From contig JAZGTH010000058.1 in assembly GCA_036877525.1 (NCBI GenBank), positions 9,544,001 to 9,608,000 of the forward strand: a stretch of 64,000 nucleotides of DNA, in the 5' to 3' direction. Below, piece by piece: positions 56,633 to 64,000 of this stretch. The stretch is from Chromobotia macracanthus. Taxonomy: Eukaryota > Chordata > Actinopteri > Cypriniformes > Botiidae. Every line of letters begins with the position of its first letter. The first letter of the stretch is position 1. Both the position numbers and the translations under genes were made by a program. Under the pieces are notes generated by a model, which did no database searches, was not told where the DNA came from, and saw nothing but the letters and a program-made list of their open reading frames with translations.

Positions 56633-58423
56633 AGCACTTTATTAATATATTTGGCACTGTGTTGGCATGGAAAACGCAAAACAAACAAAGCAATGACAGT
56701 AATAAAATGTAATTTACATTGTGTTTTTACTTGTTTTTTACTAAAAGCAAGGTAAAATTGCTTTGATCGAGTAAGATAAGGGACTGAAAAGTGCAGTACT
56801 GTTAAAAGGACACATGATTTTGTTCCATAACCAACAGATGGCGCTGTTCTGATGTGTGATCATGCTCTCGACCCGACTTGCCTATTGAATTCTCCATGTA
56901 ATATCTGTTTCTCATAAACAAAAGTATTGCTTTATCCATCAGCAGTGTCTACCAAGAAAATGTGTTTATGTCTGTTTGATTTTGTTTTCCCTCCCAGAAT
57001 CAGACTGGCATTTACTGTAGACTGTCATTCTAATTACTGTAATATTAATTAAATCAGAGAGCATTATGGGAAAAGCACAGAGACTTTGTCTGCTGGGTAA
57101 GATGAAGGCTGTGGCACAATGTTTTACTATACGTAAGCTTTACACATACACAAGAGATTATTCAGTGTTCAAAGGACTAAACAGGAATTTTGTTAAACTT
57201 GGAAATCAATGAGAGAGAAGGAAGAGAGTGTGTACATAGTGGAAGTTGTTTATTTATACAAATATTCATACAAACGTGTGATGTGTATTTTGTTTTATGA
57301 ATGCATGTCTACTTTGTTGTCACCTCATTTAATCTTCCATCCCAGCAGACCTTTGAGTGCCATTTGTGGGCAGAAAGCTGTATGTCAGCCATGGTTTGAG
57401 GCAGTGTGCTGTCAATCTGAGCCCGCTGTGGGCTAAAATCATGATTTCAGGGAGAAAGGAGAGCACAGGAAGTGACTCAGTCTTGAGGGAGTTGACTTGT
57501 TTTACATTAGGTCTAATAGCTGATGCATGACAGCATGCAGGATATAAGCACCTGCATAATTCGACAATGTGTTGAATGGTCGCATTTAATTTAACAAACT
57601 AAAATGCTTTTTGAAGCAAGTGCTTCAAAATGCCTTTTTCTTCAGTAGTGAAATTTCTGTCATCAGCTATTTATGTACACCCTAATATGTTGAATGTATT
57701 GTGACGAATTCAACAGTCAAACTTTCACATCCATCAGTTCAGCCATCAAAATGTGTCATGTCAGTTCTGTGTACATAAATACACAGCAAAGGACATAAAT
57801 AAATCTTGTGTTGTATTAGATGGAATACCAAAGGATTCAGAATAGTACAGCTTGTGTTCACTGGCTAGTCTTCAGTTTGCATTCACTTGGTGGTTGTCAC
57901 TCATTTAGGTTTGCCAGTTAACTGAAGTGCCTTGTGCTTCATTTTCAGCCAGACAAGTGTTTACAGTGTCTGACTCCAGAAATCTTCTTGTGCCATTTTT
58001 TGAGCCACCTGCTAACGTGATGAAAAATGATGTCTGTGCATATAAGGGTATCCACCTGTCTTTTCTGTTACCTGTAAAAGTGTTATGTCTCTGTATCATT
58101 AAGATGAGTTGTCTCGCTTTGTAACTTCCGTTTCTCTTTCCTCTAATGAGAAGCTAATAAGATGAAACTCAAAAGAAGCTGATGGGACTGGGAAAAGCAC
58201 ACTTATGTCAATGCAATGCAATGGGGCTACTATTAGCAACCACACTTGTATGGACAAGAGAGAGAGAGAGAGAAAGGAAGTACTAACTAAAGTACTAAGT
58301 ACTAACATTTAGATTGAGCAGATCTGATGTAAGCGTAATCTAATCGGAATTTGAGAATTCTCTGGTGATTGTGCATTGAGCTTGGAAATTCAGCTGTTTG
58401 TCAGCCAGGCACCCACGCTGCTG
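56633..58423. other. Intergenic DNA, nothing recognised
   Basis: AT-rich, with no exon, RNA gene or clear repeat that I can support. Confidence 0.5.
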
Positions 58424-58679
58424 TTAAAGCTGCAAATGCACAACTTTCTCTATCGCCCTCTCTGTCTGAAACATGAAACTGAAGGTTACTGTACGCACTT
58501 TGAAGTCAAATGAAGCCAAACTGACATTTCTTCAGCTCAAAATATAAATTATTATATTATAAGCTTATAATTACAAATCAGGGACAAGTAGACAGTTTTG
58601 AACAGTGATCTATTGGACTACTTGCTCAGCAACTCATTTTTGTTTATTTTAACCTAAAAGTTACAGATTGCAGCTTTAA
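58424..58679 (+). repeat. Family B foldback element, intact copy
   Basis: TTAAAGCTGCAAATGCACAA at the left, GTTACAGATTGCAGCTTTAA at the right, shared interior. Intergenic between ankrd13a and the microprotein gene. Confidence 0.8.
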
Positions 58680-58914
58680 CCAAGGTTTGGGAGATACTAC
58701 ACTAACAATAATTGTTTTTTAATATATACCATGGCAGTACCATGTTTTTTGTAAAGGAGTATTAAGAATATGCCATTGTTACATGTTATTATTTCTATAT
58801 CCTGGTGCATACATCAAATTACCACGTTATTATTATTACACACTATAATAAAACGAAGTGGTACGTTCTTTAGATAGTTGCTTACTTCTTGAATACTGAT
58901 TCATAATTTCATGT

Positions 58915-58920
58915 TTTATT
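58915..58920 (-). terminator. Candidate polyadenylation signal of the microprotein gene
   Basis: Minus-strand AATAAA 443 bp past the stop codon at 59363. Confidence 0.35.
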
Positions 58921-59362
58921 GTGTATTCAGAAGAAATCTGACATGCCCAAAACAAATAAATTAAAACATCTTACAATAAATACATCAAATAAATTAAATA
59001 TAGTACGCACAGTTAAAACTCAAGAGAAATAAATGCATGTACAGTCAGACAATAAATAATGCAAATAATACTCGCAAACAAAACGTCAAAAAAAACGTCT
59101 TGACGTTGTGACACATTATAGGCACGTAAATTAGTGTTTGATTTCAACCTGATTTAATTAAGTAAATTAAATACTAGTTTCTTCATACTGACGTCGACTG
59201 GTCATCTCCCAATATTTGCTCTGAATATTAATTAGTTCGCGATGACGTTGTGTTTGCTGTTGTCCAATGGCGACGCCTCGGACTGTGAATATTAAGCATC
59301 AACCCGTCGTCATAGTAGGATCCACACGTCCGTTCATCGTGCGTTTCGCACAGTGGGGCCTT

Positions 59363-59924
59363 TCACCGGCGTCGGACGGGTTTGTAGACGCAAACTGCCA
59401 TACCGATCATGATCACCAACAGTGTGGAGAGCACACTTATGAGAAGAACTGCAGGATAATACAAGAGGAGGATAATACAGAATAAAAGGAACAGGATAAT
59501 TCAGAATAAAACGAGAAAAAATGGTAACCGGAAGTAAACAAGCCGATACCAACCTTCCCGGTGCATGTCATTCATTCTCTATGCTAAATCTAGCATGATG
59601 CACTATGATTATGTAACACTTATGCATTTATCTTTACACAATATTACGTTTTACGGACCTCATTTAGCAGGTACAAACAGTCTTTATTAATAAATTAAAG
59701 TGATGATAAACGGGGACAGCAGCAGGTTCACTACACCAGGTGCGACAGGCCGCAGCAGCCGCAGCCGCGTTTCACCTTTAACTCTTACCCATGTTTTGCT
59801 TCAGCAGGACTTCATACGGTCTGTTGTTCGCTTCAGCCTCCTCCAGTTGTTCATTTCCAGAGCAGATGAATGTTAAACAGCTGATGATGAAGAGGAGGAG
59901 GAGGAGGAGCGGACGTGTTGACAT
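59363..59924 (-). CDS. Spliced 73-aa single-pass membrane microprotein, probable C12orf76 homologue
   Basis: Two exons, 59789-59924 (ATG at 59924) and 59363-59448 (TGA at 59363-59365), join in phase across a GTAAGA donor and a TTATCCTGCAG acceptor. The product is 73 aa. Residues 6-11 are a leucine run encoded by a CTC repeat, followed by FIISCLTFICSG, a good signal peptide. A short acidic ectodomain ends NNRPYEVLLKQNM. A hydrophobic segment of about 22 residues (about 46-67, LLISVLSTLLVIMIGMAV) leads to a basic tail, YKPVRRR, so type I topology is inferred. The exon junction separates ectodomain from membrane segment. The position next to ankrd13a is that of human C12orf76, which is also a small uncharacterised protein; the identity is inferred from synteny, not from a remembered alignment. 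Function is unknown. It could also be another small membrane protein. Confidence 0.6.
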
Positions 59925-60120
59925 CTCAGCAGTGTTGTGGACGCCACCTGAAGCGCAGCTCCTCTGCCGTGAGGTCCTAATGCCGTCGAGTTAACGCCGC
60001 TGATGCTTGTGTGTAACCACATTAACCAACGACCCCCATGAGGACCATACAAATACTGTCTAAAAATAATGCCTGAAAAGAATGAATGATAGTTAGATTT
60101 ATGTGTAGGTGACCTAAAAC

Positions 60121-60122
<2 letters not shown>

Positions 60123-60157
<35 letters not shown>
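60123..60157. repeat. (GT)n microsatellite
   Basis: About 35 bp of GT dinucleotide upstream of the microprotein gene. Confidence 0.95.
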
Positions 60158-60162
<5 letters not shown>

Positions 60163-61110
60163 GCACCTGTTCTTTACCTGGAGTCTTTACATGTTGCATG
60201 ATACCATGAAATACTTCTTACATGTATGTTGCATGTTATTAAATCTATATGCTTGCAAAATATGATTGAAATCCTGCATTACATATACATTTATTCCATT
60301 AGCAGACACTTTTATCCAAAGCGACTTGAGATTGTACTGTACAACTGTAAGCAGTTCTATCATGCTATGCTGTACCGTACTGCCATGCTGCACTCCATCC
60401 AAAACTATATTATTTTAATCATATTTTCAGAATTTTCATATACTTCATATAACTGTCATATAATGTAGTTTTTATGAACTCATTCCCAGTAATTACATGA
60501 AATATTTGGCACACCGCAGGACTTTTTAAGGGTATTTTAAGACAATTTACTGAATCTGTTATGTACAGCTTCCCTACGATGTCACTTTGAACCTATAATG
60601 TTAATGTCATGATATCTGTTAACTGCCCTATTTAGGTCAGAATACAGTGCTTCACTCGCAAGCCTTTTCCGTGCAATGTGAACTCTTGCTCTTTTATTTT
60701 GGTAATTAACAGCCGTGTACAGAGCCTGCGGCCCTTTTGTTAGGATCCTCTGTAGTTGAGTCCGAGGTCCACCTCTGCTCCAGTCGTCTGAAGCCTTTGA
60801 TCCATTCTGTGTCCTCTGCTAGAAGAGGCTGAATGTGGAATAGCATTATCTTTTCTCTATTCTCTCACCCCATACCTGAAGCTGGCACTGAGGCCGTTTC
60901 CCAGAGCTGTGATTGGTGGCCATTGAAGAGCTGGTCTTTAATAAAACATCTCATTTAAAATGCTTGACACAATGCTGTTCTCTTACACGTGTGTTTGCAG
61001 TTGCTGGTTACTGCAGCTCAATGCAAATCAACATGGTAATTAAGATACAACAGTGCGAGGCTGTTCACACCAAGAGAATGAAAGCATAATCAAATCCATA
61101 TTAATCCTTC

Positions 61111-61143
<33 letters not shown>
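61111..61143. repeat. (GATA)n microsatellite
   Basis: Eight consecutive TAGA/GATA units. Confidence 0.95.
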
Positions 61144-61976
61144 CACATCCAGAGTTCCATAACATCCGCAGTTCTTTATTTGGAAAAAACGTAGGAAGAA
61201 ATTTAGTACGTTACACATAGCTAGAATTTGGTCTCAAGTTTGTTAGCGAATGAGAATCTGAGTTTTTTTGTCTTGATGAGGCACAATATCAATACAGATG
61301 ATACAAAAGTTTTTGACATAAATTAGCTACAATATTTAGGCAGAGTTAAGGCAGAACACACCATAATGTTTAAATCTTGATGAGAGCTATTTCTGAAAAA
61401 TGAGTGACAATGGAATATATGAAGATCTCTCTTCTCATTGGCTGAATTTTTCACCGTGAGGTCATCTCACCTGCAGAGATCTCAGAAAATGTTTTGCGAG
61501 TTGGAGAGTATTTATACAGTATATGACTTACAACATAAAACAGCACTAAAATCTTACACATCTTACACTCAAACCTTAAATTAATTTTTAAAAGAGCTTG
61601 AACAATTTATAAATTGAACAGCATGTTAAATTAGGAGCATCATTTACATTGAACTCATTTGTTTATTTTTTCAGGTTAAATCTAATTGAAGGCTGTAGTT
61701 CTTTCAAACAGATCATTTTAAGTTTTATTTTCAATGGGGAAAATCCCAGTAACTATGCAAATGTTGCCTTTTACTCTTACATTAAATTCTTAGTTCGTTT
61801 TAGAACATGTGCCCTCTCATTTCGTGAGTGGTGTGTAGTTGTTTTGCTCTCAGTGGTTTGGAGAAGGTCTAAGGAACAGGACTCAGACACATGCCGTCCG
61901 GGTGGATGTCTGGTAAAGTTCTCTCTGGTCGCAGACAAACAGCAAGCCGCTGAAAGTGGATCCAAAACAACTTGTG

Positions 61977-62043
61977 AGTTCCAAAACATTTTTTGTTATA
62001 TTGGTTCAAAGTCCCTGCACATCCTTTAAACCACCCTACCTTT
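61977..62043 (+). repeat. Family C interspersed repeat, fragment
   Basis: GTTCCAAAACATTTTTTGTT and AGTCCCTGCACATCCTTTAA match 25605-25665 in the same orientation. Confidence 0.55.
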
Positions 62044-62147
62044 ATTAATATTTTTTTAGGGAATTACTACCTAATAACTGACTCTTAGTTAGCTGTTGTA
62101 TTTTTAATTGACTTAATGGCTGTGGTGAATGTTTGGAGCAATCGTAC

Positions 62148-64000
62148 CTGTTTAAGGGAGCCTGGGGTCCACACAAGCTTGTACACCATGTATATGGGGA
62201 TCCAAATGAAGGATGAAGCTCCGATGATGTAACCTACTGTGATGCTCCAGTCTGGAAACTCATAGTCGAATAGTGTGAGGGGCTGAGGGTTCAGCAGTGA
62301 GCTGATGATGATGTACTATAGGAGCAAATACAGAAAACAAAAAACATTATGTGGCTTAAAGTGGGAAGAATAAATAAAGCGGTTTGTTATCTGTTTCAGA
62401 GGCTTTGCTGCAGGACAGATCTCGTTAAAAATTCATGTGCAATTTTGTCTTGTTCTACTTTTTTGACACTTTTTTTATTTTCTTGAATTACCTGAATGTT
62501 TTTTGTATGTTTGGAATGTGTTAATGCAACACAATCCCATAGCGTTTTAGCGATTTCATGGCTAATTCGCATGAATTCCTAAGATCTCATTCATACGTTT
62601 TCATATGATCTGTTGTCGCTGCAGTAATGTTTAGGTTTAGGGGTGGAGTTTCATGCTTGCTTTTGTCTAAAATTCATAAGTGTTTGTATGAATCACATCG
62701 TACAAATTCATACACAGTCGCTGCAAAGCAGTTACATTTTGCCGTGAAACAGGTTGGGTAATTTTACTTAAAGAATAATCTTAATAGCTATCTTAATAGT
62801 TCATATTTTAAAATAATTAATTTTTAAGGTCATGCCATGCATAATTAGGGGTGTCTTTTGAAACTCTGACGTAAGAAATCTTAAAATGAATAAATTTGTC
62901 TAAGAGGGTCTGTATTTTACCCACACAACAGCAGGTTCTGCTTAATCTAATGCGATCCTTTGAGAAAGTGAACTACTCATTAGATTTATTCAGCAATAAA
63001 CACTGGGTAGGACCTTGCACTCTCTTACAGTGAGTTCACACAGCGTGATATGTTTGAAAACAGTGAGGCTGTGCTCAGATTACTGTATATACAGAAGTCA
63101 TTATCCTGTGGGCCCTACATATCACCACAGAGATAAGTGATCATAGATCTGTGAACTCTGGGCTTTATGTTTTGAAGGAACAGTGACAAATATCTTCTCT
63201 TCGGCATTTCAAATAACCTCACACTATCTCTGGAGAGGAGTGAGGTCGCCGTTTATCATGTCTTTTAAAGAAATGAAAGAAGAACAGCAAATTTATAAAA
63301 AAATGATTGTGGAAATGTCAGCTGCTTATGCCCGCACAGGCCTGTTGAGATTAGCTATGATGTATGCAGAAGTGTCAAAGGGACATTACGCTGTGAGAGT
63401 GCATGCCCAGCTAACAGGAAATGTTGGCTAGCATTCTCTAAAGGTTCTCAAAGTTATCAAAAACATTCTTGCATTAACGTTATTAGAACATTATTTTGCA
63501 TTAAATATATGTCAAAAACATTATTCTTAAGTAATTAGTGGAACGTTTTAAAATGTTACAGAATTAAAACATGTCTGAATGACGTTCTTATAACCAAGCA
63601 GTGACATTAATACAACGTCTAATAAACTGTATGTTTTGAACGTTCTTAGGACAACAGAATAACATTTTTAATATTTATGTTACTTTGTTAATGTTAATGT
63701 TATTTTATGTTTTTACAACCTAAAATTGTTAGCTGGGTGAAGTCTGACATTTCCAGACTGGGAATAGTGACAGTGTGGGCAGGTGAGAGAATGAGATTAT
63801 ACAGGTAATAGAAATTAAGAGTTGAGAAGGTGTTTGTGAGTGTATAAAAAATGGTTTGAACATTTAACCAGCGGCAAACATTTCACATATCTTCAGTGTT
63901 AAGTGAGACATTTGTTTAAACTTACAGCCAGAAATGCTGGGCTGATGGCAACCCAACACAGTTTCCAGAAGAGTCCTGGAGTATAGCCCAACATGGCTTT
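62148..64000 (-). CDS. slc6a4: SLC6 sodium-dependent monoamine transporter, C-terminal exons (serotonin transporter-like, partial)
   Basis: Two exons are visible: 63926-64000 (25 codons, cut by the window edge) and 62148-62315 (56 codons). The first reads AMLGYTPGLFWKLCWVAISP, the TM11 region. The second reads LTLFDYEFPDWSITVGYIIG then ASSFIWIPIYMVYKL, which is TM12 and its flanks, ending WTPGSLKQ. CWVAISP and the WSI..GY.IG.SSFI.IPIY pattern fit serotonin transporters better than noradrenaline, GABA or glycine carriers as I know them. Such proteins move serotonin with sodium and chloride across the plasma membrane. Both exons have good splice sites and phase 0 joins. The final exon with the stop must lie at lower coordinates, between about 59925 and 62147, and was not found. 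Fish have two slc6a4 copies, and which one this is cannot be told from 81 residues. Another SLC6 member remains possible. Confidence 0.68.
63406..63737 (+). repeat. Family A MITE-like element, copy 15 (332 bp)
   Basis: Ends CCCAGCTAACAGG and TTGTTAGCTGGG flanked by TG on both sides. Long, well-preserved interior including CTTATAACCAAGCAGTGAC. In the transporter intron, about 190 bp from exon 63926. Confidence 0.85.

Larger units (their letters stand above)
59925..62147. other. Intergenic region expected to contain the last transporter exon
   Basis: Holds a (GT)n run (60123-60157), a (GATA)n run (61111-61143), a SINE fragment near 60285-60330 (TTTATCCAAAGCGACTTGAG) and a family C fragment (61977-62043). 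No exon encoding a plausible SLC6 C-terminal tail was identified. Confidence 0.5.

Noticed and set aside
60750..60830. Minus-strand open stretch after CTTCTAGCAG
   Set aside because: Considered as the transporter C-terminus; neither frame resembles an SLC6 tail in the required phase.
61850..61935. Possible last transporter exon (RELYQTSTRTACV on the minus strand)
   Set aside because: It follows a CAG and ends in a stop, but it does not resemble known SLC6 tails and lies next to a repeat fragment.

Overview
This window is vertebrate nuclear DNA, almost certainly from a ray-finned fish and most likely a cyprinid. It has small split genes with canonical GT-AG introns, AT-rich introns, and abundant short DNA transposons and tRNA-derived SINEs of the kind common in zebrafish and carp. 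There is no sign of a prokaryotic locus, CRISPR array or operon.

Six genes sit in the order found on human 12q24.11. They are trpv4 (minus strand, 5' half only, running off the left edge), gltp (minus, complete), tchp (plus, complete but with one frameshift), git2 (minus, complete, 20 coding exons), ankrd13a (plus, complete, 15 coding exons) and a spliced 73-residue membrane microprotein at 59363-59924 that fills the C12orf76 slot. The right edge (62148-64000, minus) holds two exons of an SLC6 monoamine transporter that most resembles the serotonin transporter. Exon joins were read by hand. Intron phases close exactly for all genes except one tchp exon, giving 209 aa for Gltp, 773 for Git2, 611 for Ankrd13a and 498 for Tchp after allowing for the frameshift.

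Layout: 1-6857 trpv4; 6858-11942 intergenic DNA plus the gltp 3' side; 11943-17113 gltp; 17114-18624 head-to-head gltp/tchp promoter region with AT palindromes; 18625-26815 tchp, whose third coding intron contains a roughly 3 kb poly-C/poly-G block (19957-22975) that looks like failed sequence; 27425-46450 git2; 46451-47703 CpG-rich head-to-head git2/ankrd13a promoter region; 47704-56632 ankrd13a; 56633-59362 largely empty; then the microprotein gene and the transporter end. These genes do not form a pathway. They share conserved synteny, with roles in calcium entry (Trpv4), glycolipid transfer (Gltp), centriole and keratin scaffolding (Tchp), Arf and focal-adhesion signalling (Git2) and ubiquitin-dependent endocytosis (Ankrd13a).

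The strongest unexplained structures are: a family of about 15 short elements with CCCAGCTAACA ends and TA target duplications, one of which appears to supply a splice acceptor of ankrd13a; a 39-bp minisatellite in git2 intron 1 carrying repeated NF-Y-type CCAAT boxes; a possible in-frame 156-nt cassette exon in git2; two GC-AG introns; and the tchp frameshift. I do not see a novel multi-gene system.
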